DNA of 64,000 nucleotides, from the NCBI RefSeq assembly GCF_014201465.1, contig NZ_JACHEP010000014.1, positions 17,118 to 81,117 on the forward strand. Direction: 5' to 3'. The position numbers and the translations under genes were made by a program. This stretch comes from Anoxybacteroides tepidamans (GTDB lineage Bacteria > Bacillota > Bacilli > Bacillales > Anoxybacillaceae). The first letter of the stretch is position 1; every line of letters begins with the position of its first letter. The notes below the pieces were generated by a model. The model worked only from the letters and a program-made list of their open reading frames with translations. It searched no databases and was not told where the DNA came from. Shown here piece after piece: positions 23,049-32,248 of this stretch.

Positions 23049-23744
23049 ATGTCATTTTCTTCTTGGTTGCGAGAAGTGGTTGACTCAATATGGGAAGCGA
23101 GCTTTCAACATCCGTTTGTCCAAGAGCTCGGCGAAGGAACGCTTGCTCTTTCTTGTTTTCGTTATTACGTTTTGCAAGATTCGTATTATTTAAGCCATTT
23201 TGCAAAAGTACAGGCGCTTGGAGCGGCGAAAGCTTCTGATTTAGCAACGACGGCGCGCATGGCGCATCATGCGCAAAATACGTATCAAGCGGAATTAGCT
23301 TTGCATGAAAAATTCGTGAAACAGCTAGGGATTACAAATGAAGAAAAAGCTTCGTTTATCCCGGCTCCGACTGCGTATGCGTATACGTCTCATTTGTATC
23401 GCGTAGCGTACGAAGGGCATTTAGGCGATATTATCGCCGCGATTTTACCGTGCTATTGGCTTTATTATGAGATTGGCGAGCGGTTGAAAGATTGCAAGCC
23501 GAAAGAGCCGATTTATCAGGAGTGGATTGCTGCTTACGGCTCAGAGTGGTTTCGCAGCTTAGTGGAGGAGCAAATTGCCCGTTTGGATGAGGTAGCGAAA
23601 AACGTCACAGAAGCTGATCGTAAGCGAATGAAACAACATTTTATTGTTAGCAGCCAATATGAATATTCGTTTTGGGAAATGGCGTACCGCTTAGAAACAT
23701 GGCCAATTCAAGGGAGGGAGAGGATGAAACATGCAAACAACTAA
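23049..23744 (+). CDS. tenA: Aminopyrimidine aminohydrolase TenA
   Basis: Encodes 231 residues of the TenA thiaminase II family. It hydrolyses aminopyrimidine breakdown products of thiamine to HMP, salvaging damaged vitamin. The active Cys lies in AAILPCYWLYYEIGE near residue 135, and SQYEYSFWEMAY carries the C-terminal Glu. ATG 23049 lies behind AGGGGGGA; an upstream in-frame GTG overlaps the terminator. It is first gene after the TPP switch and overlaps ykoE by 14 bases. Pairing with the HMP importer supports the salvage role. Confidence 0.95.
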   Translation: MSFSSWLREVVDSIWEASFQHPFVQELGEGTLALSCFRYYVLQDSYYLSHFAKVQALGAAKASDLATTARMAHHAQNTYQAELALHEKFVKQLGITNEEKASFIPAPTAYAYTSHLYRVAYEGHLGDIIAAILPCYWLYYEIGERLKDCKPKEPIYQEWIAAYGSEWFRSLVEEQIARLDEVAKNVTEADRKRMKQHFIVSSQYEYSFWEMAYRLETWPIQGRERMKHANN

Positions 23745-24318
23745 AGGATTGAAATTAGCTGATATTTTAACAACCATTGTCATTTCGATTGTATTTGGAA
23801 TTGTCTATAAGTTATGGGGACCGTTTTATTACTTCGTCAAACCATTTGGGCTTCATGTCGATCAATTGATCTACGGTATGTGGTTTATCGCAGCAACGGT
23901 GGCGTTTCTTATCATTCGCAAACCGGGGGTTGCCCTTCTTGCTGAAATTGCCGCTTCTTCCGGCGAGTTTATTATGGGCTCGGAATGGGGGCTGGAAGTA
24001 TTGCTTTATGGCGTCGTGCAAGGATTGTTTGCCGAAGCAGCATTTGCCGCATTTCGCTATAAGCAGTTCGATGTGTTTGTCGTTTCGTTGGCGGCAATCG
24101 GTTCAACGATCGGTTCATTAATCATGGATTTTTATAAAGGATATATTGAAGCGTTAGCTCCTTGGAACTTAGCGTTGTTCCTTCTTGCGCGCTTTGTCGG
24201 CGCAGTTTTGATTTCCGGCGTGTTTGCTTCTTCGTTAGTAAAAGCGCTCGAAGCGACAGGGGTGACGCAAATGGTTCGTTCCGCTTCAAAAGAAGATTAT
24301 GAGCAGCTGGATCGATAG
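23731..24318 (+). CDS. ykoE: ECF transporter S component YkoE (HMP/thiamine)
   Basis: Encodes a 195-residue membrane protein with about six helices, the substrate-binding unit of the YkoEDC energy-coupling-factor importer. The family N-terminus LADILTTIVISIVFGIVYKLWG and the GSEWGLEVLLYGVVQG segment are visible. The system imports hydroxymethylpyrimidine or a thiamine precursor. It overlaps tenA and is followed 16 bases later by the ATPase gene. The whole unit is under the TPP riboswitch. Confidence 0.93.
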   Translation: MQTTKGLKLADILTTIVISIVFGIVYKLWGPFYYFVKPFGLHVDQLIYGMWFIAATVAFLIIRKPGVALLAEIAASSGEFIMGSEWGLEVLLYGVVQGLFAEAAFAAFRYKQFDVFVVSLAAIGSTIGSLIMDFYKGYIEALAPWNLALFLLARFVGAVLISGVFASSLVKALEATGVTQMVRSASKEDYEQLDR

Positions 24319-24334
24319 AGGGTGAATTTGGGAC

Positions 24335-25819
24335 ATGGAATGTATTGCCTCTGTTGAACAGCTGCGTTTGAAGTTTCCTGGAAAAGAAACTCTATTATTT
24401 AAAGATTTATCACTGTCTTTTAAAAAAGGGGAAAAAGTGTTATTGATAGGTCCATCAGGTTGCGGAAAATCAACGCTATTGCAAGTTTTGTCTGGATTGA
24501 TTCCGCATTCGGTGGACATTCCGATGAAAGCGAAACATATTCGCGTTCCCGACAACTGGGGGTATGTCTTTCAAGATCCCGATTCGCAATTTTGCATGCC
24601 GTTTGTCGATGAGGAAATCGCTTTTGTGCTCGAAAATATTAGCGTGCCGCGCGAACAAATGCCGGAGCGCATTGAAGGTTTGCTGCGGGCAGTGAATTTG
24701 CAAGTGCCGCCGCATACGAATATTCACACGTTGTCAGGGGGCATGAAACAGCGGCTCGCTCTCGCTTCCGTTCTTGCGCTCGAGCCCGATGTATTATTTC
24801 TCGACGAACCGACGGCGATGATTGACGATGAAGGAACGGAAATGATTTGGCGAACGGTTAAACAAATCGCCTATGATAAAACAGTTATTATCGTCGAACA
24901 TAAAATTGAACATGTGTTAGATTTTGTGGATCGCATCATTTTATTTAATGATGCGGGAGAAATCGTTGCGGATGGAGAGGCGTCTACCATTTTTCACAAT
25001 TATAAAGAAGTCATTGCTTCGCAAGGCGTTTGGTACCCTAGAATATGGGATGATTATAAAAAAAAGAAAAAAGTGCGCCGGCATAGCAGCGAACAGCGTG
25101 AAGTGATTTGCCTAGAGAATTTTCAAGGATACCGAAATAAAGAAGTGAAAATCCGCGTCAATACGGCGCGTGTACATGAAGGAGAATGGATTGCGGTTAC
25201 TGGAAAAAACGGGGCCGGAAAAAGCACGTTATTGCACGCGTTAATGAAGCTTATTCCGACGGACGGGGAGTATAAAGTATACGGAAACAGGCTTGAGCAA
25301 ACGAAACAGCTTGCCCGCCGCATTGCATTTGTATTCCAAAATCCGGAGTTTCAATTTGTCACGAATTCGGTATGGGAGGAAATGGCGTACTCGCTTCGCC
25401 TTGAAAAGAGAACAGAGCAAGAGATCGCTTCAGAAGTAGAGCGCTTATTAAAAATGTTTCACTTAGAAGAGCAAAAAAAACAGCACCCATACCAATTATC
25501 GATGGGACAAAAGCGCCGGTTAAGCGTAGCGGCTTCGATCATCAGCGGACAAAAGGTGTTTTTGTTGGATGAACCGACATTTGGCCAAGATGCGAAAAAT
25601 ACGTTTGCTTTGTTGGAACTGTTCGAGTCTTATCGTGAAAAAGGAGCCGCGATCATCATGGTCACCCACGATGAACAAATTGTGAAGCATTTTGCAACAC
25701 GAAGATGGATCATTGAAAACGGGCAGCTCGTTCGTGATGAACCGGTCATGCCGGAAACAAAAAAAGCGTTATCTGTACAGGGAGGATCAAGCCGTGAGAT
25801 GGGATATTCACTATCGTGA
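24335..25819 (+). CDS. ykoD: ECF transporter double ATPase YkoD
   Basis: Encodes 494 residues containing two ABC ATPase domains in one chain. The first (about 5-235) has Walker A GPSGCGKST, signature LSGGMKQR and Walker B VLFLDEPT. The second (about 255-480) has GKNGAGKST, LSMGQKRR and VFLLDEPT. The fused A1-A2 architecture is standard for YkoD. It powers uptake by the YkoE/YkoC membrane pair. The start at 24335 follows GAGGGTGAATTTGGGAC. Its 3' end overlaps the ykoC start. Confidence 0.94.
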   Translation: MECIASVEQLRLKFPGKETLLFKDLSLSFKKGEKVLLIGPSGCGKSTLLQVLSGLIPHSVDIPMKAKHIRVPDNWGYVFQDPDSQFCMPFVDEEIAFVLENISVPREQMPERIEGLLRAVNLQVPPHTNIHTLSGGMKQRLALASVLALEPDVLFLDEPTAMIDDEGTEMIWRTVKQIAYDKTVIIVEHKIEHVLDFVDRIILFNDAGEIVADGEASTIFHNYKEVIASQGVWYPRIWDDYKKKKKVRRHSSEQREVICLENFQGYRNKEVKIRVNTARVHEGEWIAVTGKNGAGKSTLLHALMKLIPTDGEYKVYGNRLEQTKQLARRIAFVFQNPEFQFVTNSVWEEMAYSLRLEKRTEQEIASEVERLLKMFHLEEQKKQHPYQLSMGQKRRLSVAASIISGQKVFLLDEPTFGQDAKNTFALLELFESYREKGAAIIMVTHDEQIVKHFATRRWIIENGQLVRDEPVMPETKKALSVQGGSSREMGYSLS

Positions 25820-26576
25820 AACGTGGCTGCATCGGACGAATCCGAGTTTAAAGCTACTTGTCATGATGAGTATATTTATTCTCGTGCTATTTTTGCATAA
25901 TCCGAACGTGCTCATCAATTTATCCATCGGGCTGTTTCTTTTATTTTTCATCTATACCGGCTATCCTCTGAAATATTTATTGCTGTTCTTTTTGCCGTTT
26001 TTCGTCATTTTCGTTTCAACCGCTTCTTCGATGACGTTGTTTGGGCAAGGAACGACGACATGGGTTCAATGGGGGCTTGTTCACGTTACGAAAGAAAGCT
26101 TTTTGCGGGGAATGCATCTCGGCTTTCGTGCGTTAACATTTGCGCTTTTAGGATTAATTTTTTCGCTGACGACACGGCCGGTGTATTTATTTTATTCGCT
26201 TATGCAGCAGCTGAAGTTGAAGCCGAAATATGCATATAGCTTTTTAGCGGGTGTTCGCTTGATTCCGATTATGCTTGAGGAGTTTCAAACGGTGCAAAAC
26301 GCATTGAAAGTGCGCGGGGCCGGTCATAGCGGAACGCTCGAAAAAGTAAAGCGGTATGCCGTTCCGCTTTTATCACAAAGCATTCGCCGTGCGCAACGCA
26401 TTGCGGTGGCGATGGAAGCAAAGCGCTTTTCAAATGAAACGAAACGGACGTTTTATTATCGTATTGGCTTTAGTAAATACGATCTTATGTTTCTTTTTTC
26501 GATGATCGGCATCATCATGCTGTCATATTATGCGGCAACGGTTTTCCCGTATATTCCGGTAACCGATGTCCGCTAG
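25794..26576 (+). CDS. ykoC: ECF transporter T component YkoC
   Basis: Encodes a 260-residue transmembrane coupling protein with five or six helices. GTG 25794 follows GGGAGGA by 7 bases and gives MRWDIHYRETWLHRTNPSLK. Longer in-frame starts would lie deep in ykoD without ribosome sites. The two coupling motifs are visible as ALKVRGAGHSG and AMEAKRFSNETKR (A-R-G type), which contact the ATPase. It completes the YkoEDC importer. The gene ends 12 bases before tenI. Confidence 0.92.
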   Translation: MRWDIHYRETWLHRTNPSLKLLVMMSIFILVLFLHNPNVLINLSIGLFLLFFIYTGYPLKYLLLFFLPFFVIFVSTASSMTLFGQGTTTWVQWGLVHVTKESFLRGMHLGFRALTFALLGLIFSLTTRPVYLFYSLMQQLKLKPKYAYSFLAGVRLIPIMLEEFQTVQNALKVRGAGHSGTLEKVKRYAVPLLSQSIRRAQRIAVAMEAKRFSNETKRTFYYRIGFSKYDLMFLFSMIGIIMLSYYAATVFPYIPVTDVR

Positions 26577-26588
26577 CGGGGGATGAGG

Positions 26589-27191
26589 ATGAAAAAACAG
26601 TTTCACGTCATCTCAACAGGAAAACAAACAACTGAACAGTTTGCAGCGATTGCTTCACAAATTCATCTGTATGTCGATGCGATTCACATTCGCGAGAAAG
26701 AAAAGACAGCTAAAGAGCTTGTTGAACGAATTGAGGCTCTTCTTTCTAGCGGTGTGCCGGCGGAGAAAATCATCGTTAATGACCGGGTGGATGTCGCGGT
26801 CGCCTGCGGAGTAAAAGGGGCGCAGCTCGCTTATCATAGTTTGCCGGCAAAAAAAGTGAAAGAGCGTTTTCCGTCGCTTTTCGTTGGTTGTTCTGTTCAT
26901 TCGTTGGAAGAAGCGGTAGAAGCGGAGCAAGGCGGAGCGGATTACTGCATATTTGGTCATGTGTTTCCGACGGAATGCAAAGCGGGGATACCTCCGAGAG
27001 GTGTTGAAACACTTGCGCAAATCACTTCTGCGGTGCGCATTCCGGTGATCGCGATCGGCGGTATTCAACCGAGTCACGTTCCGCACATATGGAAAGCCGG
27101 GGCAAGCGGGATCGCGGTCATGTCTGGTGTGTTTTTAGCGAATGATCCGCTCGCGCAAGTAAAAAGCTACGTGCAAATGATGCAAGGATAG
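26589..27191 (+). CDS. tenI: Thiazole tautomerase TenI
   Basis: Encodes a 200-residue TIM-barrel protein of the ThiE/TenI family. TenI aromatises the thiazole phosphate tautomer produced by ThiG. The phosphate-binding GHVFPTECKAGIPPRG and IPVIAIGGIQPSHV segments are present. It is assigned as TenI rather than ThiE from operon position and its reduced pyrophosphate loop. ATG 26589 has better spacing from GGGGGA than ATG 26583. In B. subtilis tenI directly follows tenA; here the ykoEDC genes are inserted between them. Confidence 0.88.
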   Translation: MKKQFHVISTGKQTTEQFAAIASQIHLYVDAIHIREKEKTAKELVERIEALLSSGVPAEKIIVNDRVDVAVACGVKGAQLAYHSLPAKKVKERFPSLFVGCSVHSLEEAVEAEQGGADYCIFGHVFPTECKAGIPPRGVETLAQITSAVRIPVIAIGGIQPSHVPHIWKAGASGIAVMSGVFLANDPLAQVKSYVQMMQG

Positions 27192-27227
27192 ATGCTGAGG
27201 AGTTTATCAAAAGGGAGAGGGATTGAA

Positions 27228-28364
27228 ATGAATGGCAATCACTACGATGTGGCGATTATCGGCGGTGGGATTATTGGGGGATCCATTGCCTTTCAATTAG
27301 TGAAACGAAATGTGCGAGTCGTAGTATTGGAAAAAGATCGCATCGCCAGCCAAGCGTCAAGTGCGGCAGCAGGAATGCTTGGAGCGCAATCAGAATTTTC
27401 AAGCGAAAATCCGCTCATTCCGATGGCGTTAAAAAGCCGGAAGATGTTCCCGGTTTTAGGAGAAGAATTAAAACAGATTACGGGTATTGATATCGGATTA
27501 ATCCAAAAAGGAATGCTGAAAGTGGCAGTGACGGATGAAGAACAAGAGGCATTGCAACAACATTATGAATTTTGGAGGGAAATGGGGCAACCTGTTCAAT
27601 GGTTATCGAATCATGAGGTGGTAGCATTCGAGCCAAATGTAAGTGCGGCGTTGCAAGGAGCGATGTATATCCGAAACGACGGCCAAGTCAGTGCACCGCA
27701 TTTGTCGCTTGCTTTTGCTAAAGCGTCGATTGTTTATGGAGCGGAGTGGCGTGAATTTACGGAAGTGGTCGATGTCAAGAAGGAAGAAAATTCATATCAG
27801 CTCCGCACCAATCATGGAACCATTGGCGCGAATGCTGTTGTTGTCGCCGCAGGCGCATGGTCAGCGCTATTTCTGGAAAAAACAGGACTCTCGCTCTCGA
27901 TGCATCCGGTCAAAGGGGAATGCTTGCTTGTAAAAGTGGAAAAGCCGATCATTCAAACAACCGTCTTTGCGAAAAACGGCTGCTACATCGTTCCGAAAAA
28001 AGGCAATCGTTTGTTGATTGGGGCGACGTCGACGCCGCATACGTTTGACAAAAAAGTAACCGTGCAAGGAATCATGAGTTTGCTAGAGCGGGCGCAGCAA
28101 TTACTGCCCACCATTCGTACGGCGGAATGGGAGCGGGCATGGGCTGGAATTAGGCCGCAAACAGGAGATGGGCTGCCGTACATCGGCGAGCATCCGCATT
28201 ACAAGAACATGTGGATCGCGACCGGCCATTATCGAAATGGAATTTTATTGAGCCCGATTACAGGTGCATTAATGGCGGATTTAATTGAAGGAAAAGGAAG
28301 CGGAGAGATTGATCTTGCTCCTTTTTCGCCGGCGAGGAATATTCATGCGACATACACGACATAA
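27228..28364 (+). CDS. thiO: Glycine oxidase ThiO
   Basis: Encodes a 378-residue FAD-dependent oxidase. The dinucleotide-binding motif IIGGGIIGGSIA lies at residue 11 and VVLEKDRIASQAS closes the FAD fold. The C-terminal GIRPQTGDGLPYIGE and TGHYRNGILLSPITG are family signatures. It oxidises glycine to iminoglycine for thiazole synthesis, the oxygen-dependent alternative to ThiH. The ATG at 27228 follows GGGAGAGG. Thirteen bases separate it from thiS. Confidence 0.95.
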   Translation: MNGNHYDVAIIGGGIIGGSIAFQLVKRNVRVVVLEKDRIASQASSAAAGMLGAQSEFSSENPLIPMALKSRKMFPVLGEELKQITGIDIGLIQKGMLKVAVTDEEQEALQQHYEFWREMGQPVQWLSNHEVVAFEPNVSAALQGAMYIRNDGQVSAPHLSLAFAKASIVYGAEWREFTEVVDVKKEENSYQLRTNHGTIGANAVVVAAGAWSALFLEKTGLSLSMHPVKGECLLVKVEKPIIQTTVFAKNGCYIVPKKGNRLLIGATSTPHTFDKKVTVQGIMSLLERAQQLLPTIRTAEWERAWAGIRPQTGDGLPYIGEHPHYKNMWIATGHYRNGILLSPITGALMADLIEGKGSGEIDLAPFSPARNIHATYTT

Positions 28365-28377
28365 AGGTGGTGAAGAG

Positions 28378-28581
28378 ATGGAGTTGGTCATCAATGGGGA
28401 GTTAATTCATGTTCCTGATCATATTCGCACTATCGCTGATTTGCTCGTTCATTTTCAGTTGAATCAGAAAATTGCGATTGTAGAAGTCAATGCCCATATT
28501 GTTCAAAAACAAGAATATGAAACGACGGCGCTATGCAATGGAGATCGCGTGGAAATCGTTCATTTTGTAGGAGGCGGATGA
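28378..28581 (+). CDS. thiS: Sulfur carrier protein ThiS
   Basis: Encodes a 67-residue ubiquitin-fold protein ending in VGGG, including the Gly-Gly terminus that ThiF adenylates and that becomes a thiocarboxylate. ATG 28378 lies behind AAAGGTGG; a longer in-frame ORF from 28285 overlaps thiO and is rejected. The stop overlaps the start region of thiG. ThiS delivers sulfur to ThiG during thiazole formation. Confidence 0.94.
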   Translation: MELVINGELIHVPDHIRTIADLLVHFQLNQKIAIVEVNAHIVQKQEYETTALCNGDRVEIVHFVGGG

Positions 28582-28583
28582 TG

Positions 28584-29351
28584 ATGTTAAAAATTGGACC
28601 ATATGAATTTCAGTCTCGGCTTTTATTAGGAACAGGGAAATACCCGAATCTCGATATTCAAAAAGAAGCAGTTGAAGTGTCTGGAGCGGAAATTTTAACG
28701 TTCGCGGTGCGCCGGATGAATATTTTTGCGCCGGATCAACCTAATTTTTTGGAACAGCTCGATTTGACGAAATATAAGCTCCTTCCGAATACAGCTGGCG
28801 CTAAAACGGCGGAAGAAGCGGTGCGCATCGCCCGGCTCGCCAAAGCATCCGGATTATGTGATATGATTAAAGTAGAAGTGATCGGTTGCGACAAAACGTT
28901 GCTTCCGGACCCTGTGGAGACGTTGAAAGCGACGGAGATGCTGTTAGAAGAAGGGTTTATCGTGCTTCCTTACACATCTGATGATGTTGTGCTCGCGAAG
29001 CGCTTGCAAGAGCTCGGCTGTCATGCGATTATGCCGGGAGCTTCACCGATCGGGTCAGGTCAAGGGATTATTAACCCATTAAATTTAAGCTTCATTATTG
29101 AGCAGGCAACCGTTCCGGTAATTGTTGATGCTGGAATTGGCAGTCCGGCTGATGCAGCGCTTGCTATGGAATTAGGGGCAGATGGAGTTTTATTAAATAC
29201 AGCGGTCGCTGGTGCTGCCGATCCGGTGAAAATGGCAAAAGCGATGAAGCTGGCGATTGAAGCAGGGCGTCTCGGCTATCAGGCCGGAAGGATTCCGAAG
29301 AAACGGTACGCAACCGCAAGCAGCCCAATGGAAGGAATGAGTATTGTTTGA
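28584..29351 (+). CDS. thiG: Thiazole synthase ThiG
   Basis: Encodes 255 residues of a TIM-barrel enzyme. It condenses deoxyxylulose phosphate, iminoglycine and ThiS thiocarboxylate into the thiazole phosphate. The [11 protein letters not shown] start, the Schiff-base Lys in MIKVEVIGC and the [13 protein letters not shown] phosphate loop are visible. Three ATGs are in tandem (28578, 28581, 28584); the third matches B. subtilis ThiG and sits 9 bases from AGGAGG. The stop overlaps the TTG start of thiF. Confidence 0.95.
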   Translation: MLKIGPYEFQSRLLLGTGKYPNLDIQKEAVEVSGAEILTFAVRRMNIFAPDQPNFLEQLDLTKYKLLPNTAGAKTAEEAVRIARLAKASGLCDMIKVEVIGCDKTLLPDPVETLKATEMLLEEGFIVLPYTSDDVVLAKRLQELGCHAIMPGASPIGSGQGIINPLNLSFIIEQATVPVIVDAGIGSPADAALAMELGADGVLLNTAVAGAADPVKMAKAMKLAIEAGRLGYQAGRIPKKRYATASSPMEGMSIV

Positions 29352-30373
29352 ATGAACGTTATTCACGGCAAGAGTTGTTTGCTCCCATTGGAAAAGAGGG
29401 GCAAGCAAACATTTCAGCGAAACATGTGCTTATTGTTGGAGCAGGAGCGTTAGGCACTGGAAATGCAGAGGCGCTTGTAAGGGCGGGAGTCGGCAAACTG
29501 ACGATGATTGACCGCGATTATGTGGAATGGAGCAATTTGCAGCGGCAGCAATTATATAGCGAAGACGATGCGAAGGCCCGTCTTCCGAAAGCGATTGCCG
29601 CTAAACAGCGATTAGCACAAGTGAATTCGGAAGTCGAAGTTGAAGCGATCGTTGGCGATGCCAATGTTGATGAATTGCAAAGAATAGCAGCGGAAACGAA
29701 ACCGGATGTGATCATCGATGCGACGGACAACTTTGAAACACGCATGATCATTAACGATGTTTCATGTAAATACGGCATTCCTTGGATTTATGGTGCTTGT
29801 GTCGGCAGCTATGGCATTAGCTATACGTTTATTCCAAGAAAAACGCCGTGCTTGCATTGCTTGCTTGAAACGATGCCGGTCGGCGGATTGACATGCGATA
29901 CAGCGGGAATTATTAGCCCAGCAGTGCAAATGGTGGTCGCTTATCAAGTGGCGGAAGCATTGAAACTTCTTGTCGGAGATGAACAGTCGCTGCGCGGTAA
30001 ACTGGTTTCGTTCGATGTATGGAACAACCAACATACCGCTATTCGTGTCGACCAAGTGAAAAAAGAAGATTGTCCGTCTTGCGGGACAAATCCAACGTAT
30101 CCATATTTATCGTATGAAATGCAAACGAAAACGGCTGTATTGTGCGGACGAAACTCTGTGCAAATCCGGCCGGCAGGAAAGCGGGAATACGATTTGCCGC
30201 AGCTTGCAGACTTGTTTGCCAAACAAGGGCTGCGAGTGGAAACGAATCCGTATCTTGTGTCAGTTTCTCTTGGCGAACATCGTCTCGTTGTGTTCCGGGA
30301 CGGGCGCGCTCTCGTTCACGGGACGAAAGATATACAGGAAGCGAAAACGATTTATCATCGGTATCTAGGATAG
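29348..30373 (+). CDS. thiF: ThiS adenylyltransferase ThiF
   Basis: Encodes a 341-residue E1-like enzyme that adenylates the ThiS C-terminus. The nucleotide loop [14 protein letters not shown] is near residue 30 and the [13 protein letters not shown] motif follows. Zinc-binding pairs are CLHC and CPSC. The start is TTG 29348, overlapping the thiG stop by four bases. The C-terminal 70 residues form a small extra domain, as in other Bacillaceae ThiF. It is last in the operon: thiD, which follows thiF in B. subtilis, is absent here and a terminator follows. Confidence 0.94.
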   Translation: MNERYSRQELFAPIGKEGQANISAKHVLIVGAGALGTGNAEALVRAGVGKLTMIDRDYVEWSNLQRQQLYSEDDAKARLPKAIAAKQRLAQVNSEVEVEAIVGDANVDELQRIAAETKPDVIIDATDNFETRMIINDVSCKYGIPWIYGACVGSYGISYTFIPRKTPCLHCLLETMPVGGLTCDTAGIISPAVQMVVAYQVAEALKLLVGDEQSLRGKLVSFDVWNNQHTAIRVDQVKKEDCPSCGTNPTYPYLSYEMQTKTAVLCGRNSVQIRPAGKREYDLPQLADLFAKQGLRVETNPYLVSVSLGEHRLVVFRDGRALVHGTKDIQEAKTIYHRYLG

Positions 30374-30403
30374 AAAGCTCTCTCGTGTAGAGGGCTTTTT
30401 TTT
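30374..30403 (+). terminator. Terminator of the thi operon
   Basis: AAGCTCTCT pairs with AGAGGGCTT (one G-U) around CGTGT, followed by T7. Confidence 0.85.
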
Positions 30404-30498
30404 GTCAAAAAATTGTACTACTTTTAAAGCGCGTGGTGACAAATTTCGTGCTAGTTTTATAAGAGGGGAATCCGTTCATAAATGGGAGGCTTGTAAAA

Positions 30499-30582
30499 AT
30501 GGAAGAGCTATCGATTACATTGAACATTGCGTCGTTATTAACGTTAGCGTTTGTGATCGGGGCGACGATTTTAGACTCGTAA
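30499..30582 (+). CDS. Orphan 27-residue membrane peptide
   Basis: ATG 30499 lies 9 bases after GGGAGG and opens a 27-codon ORF. The peptide starts acidic (MEELSITLNIAS) and forms one hydrophobic segment (LLTLAFVIGATIL) ending DS. A terminator overlaps its stop, so it forms its own transcription unit between thiF and the CNNM gene. I do not recognise the family. A dedicated ribosome site and terminator make chance less likely, but the ORF is very short. Confidence 0.55.
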   Translation: MEELSITLNIASLLTLAFVIGATILDS

Positions 30583-30612
30583 AAACTGCAGCGGTATGCT
30601 TGCAGTTTTTTT
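30581..30612 (+). terminator. Terminator of the 27-residue ORF
   Basis: AAAAACTGCA pairs with TGCAGTTTTT around 10 bases, continued by TT. Confidence 0.82.
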
Positions 30613-30696
30613 CATGATGATGTTTAGGTGATAGGAATTTTGTGAAAAATTTGATATGATAAAAACAAAGTAACGGGTTAGGAGTGTGAATAATCT

Positions 30697-31962
30697 TTGG
30701 GAGAATTGCCTCTGAGCCTTTTGAGTTTGCTTCTTTTTTTGCTCGTTTTATCAGCTTTTTTTTCTTCTGCAGAAACAGCTTTTTCTAGCGTGAACAAAAC
30801 ACGGTTCAAGCATGATGTAGACGAAAATCGGAGCGGAAATAAACGAGCACTCTATATCGCAGAACATTTAGATGATGTGCTGGTCACTGTTCTTGTGGCC
30901 AACCGCATTGTTTATGTTTCGGCGATTACGATTGCTGCAAAAATGTCTATAGAAATATTTGGAGGAGATATAGGACTATGGATCAGCGCCATCGCAATGA
31001 TCGTGCTTCTTTTAATTTTTGGTGAGATTTTGCCGAAAACGATCGCTAAAAAACATGCTGAATTGATCGCTCACAAATATTCAGAAGTGATGTATGCATT
31101 AGTGAAACTGCTATTTCCGATTACGTCATTGTTTTCGGTATTGAAAGGAAAATTGATGAAGCGGCTGACTCATGGAATCGTGGCTCCGTCTGTAACGGAA
31201 GAAGAAATTAAAGAAATGATTGATTTAAGCGAGGAAGAAGGAGTAATCGACAATAAAGAAAAAGAATTGGTACATCGTTCGCTTGATTTTGATGGTATTT
31301 TAGTGGGAGAGATTTTCACACCGCGCATTGATATGGTCGCAGTGGAAGTGAACGAGCCGATTGAAAAAATTCGCGATATTTTTTTGGAGGAACGATATTC
31401 GCGTGTGCCTGTATATGAAGATGATATTGACCATGTGCTCGGCATTTTATCAGAGAGCGATTTTTTCAGCCAGCTTGTTCAGCAAAAAAAAGTCAACATT
31501 CGCGAACTGTTGCGAAAACCGCTATTCGTCGTCGAATCGATGAAAATTTCGGATTTGTTGCCGGCCTTGCAAAAGAGCAAAGTTCATATGGCGATTGTCG
31601 TTGATGAATTTGGCGGAACGGCAGGGCTGATTACGCTAGAAGACATTATTGAGCAAATCGTTGGCGAAATATGGGATGAACATGATGAGGCAGTAAAAAA
31701 CATTCATAAAATTGATGATTACAGGTATGAATTGAATGCAGAACTGCCGCTTGATGAGTTTTGTGAGCTGATGAAGATTGAAGAGCCGGAAAGTTCGTCA
31801 CATACTTTAGGAGGATGGATTTTTGAAATGTTTGAGCGCGTTCCAAACGTCGGTGAAACGCTGCAATACGGTCCGCTTACGTTAACCGTCCGCCAAGTGG
31901 AAAACAGAAGAATTCGCAAAGTGCTCGTATCGTTGAACGAGCCGATGACTAAGAACGTATAA
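30697..31962 (+). CDS. CNNM/HlyC-CorC family transporter with CBS domains
   Basis: Encodes 421 residues. An N-terminal DUF21 membrane domain (about 1-140, FFSSAETAFSSVNKTR) is followed by a CBS pair (about 200-320, FTPRIDMVAVE and VVDEFGGTAGLITLEDI) and a CorC/HlyC C-terminal domain (to about 415). Family members export Mg2+ or Co2+ and confer metal tolerance. The start is taken as TTG 30697, about 12 bases from AGGAGTG; this spacing is long, and a later TTG is possible. It is a single-gene unit with its own terminator. Confidence 0.88.
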   Translation: MGELPLSLLSLLLFLLVLSAFFSSAETAFSSVNKTRFKHDVDENRSGNKRALYIAEHLDDVLVTVLVANRIVYVSAITIAAKMSIEIFGGDIGLWISAIAMIVLLLIFGEILPKTIAKKHAELIAHKYSEVMYALVKLLFPITSLFSVLKGKLMKRLTHGIVAPSVTEEEIKEMIDLSEEEGVIDNKEKELVHRSLDFDGILVGEIFTPRIDMVAVEVNEPIEKIRDIFLEERYSRVPVYEDDIDHVLGILSESDFFSQLVQQKKVNIRELLRKPLFVVESMKISDLLPALQKSKVHMAIVVDEFGGTAGLITLEDIIEQIVGEIWDEHDEAVKNIHKIDDYRYELNAELPLDEFCELMKIEEPESSSHTLGGWIFEMFERVPNVGETLQYGPLTLTVRQVENRRIRKVLVSLNEPMTKNV

Positions 31963-31991
31963 GCCCCAAGCTTTTTTACTTGGGGCTTTTG
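31961..31991 (+). terminator. Terminator of CNNM gene
   Basis: AAGCCCCAAG pairs perfectly with CTTGGGGCTT, followed by TT and G. Confidence 0.82.
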
Positions 31992-32008
31992 CCATGAATA
32001 TATTGTTT

Positions 32009-32218
32009 TTATCGAGCTGTAAACTGCCCACTAAGTTGTTGTTGAGCCATAGACACTAAACGTTTTGTAATTTCTCCACCAACAGAGCCGTTCGCGCGAG
32101 AAGTTGTGTCAGCGCCAAGGCTTACACCAAATTCTTGGGCAATTTCATATTTCATTTGATCAATCGCTTGTTGAGCACCCGCAACTAATACTTGGTTGTT
32201 GTTATTGGATCTTGCCAT
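32009..32218 (-). CDS. sspB: Alpha/beta-type small acid-soluble spore protein
   Basis: Encodes 69 residues, typical of alpha/beta SASPs that coat and protect spore DNA. The germination-protease site lies in [16 protein letters not shown], and the DNA-binding part [18 protein letters not shown] is conserved. TGAGGAGATGATTCAAA supplies the ribosome site. Expression is expected in the forespore under SigG, although I could not identify a clear SigG promoter. Its leader carries a cloverleaf-like element ending 31 bases before the start. Confidence 0.95.
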   Translation of the reverse strand: MARSNNNNQVLVAGAQQAIDQMKYEIAQEFGVSLGADTTSRANGSVGGEITKRLVSMAQQQLSGQFTAR

Positions 32219-32248
32219 TTTGAATCATCTCCTCATTTTTAAGTTTTA

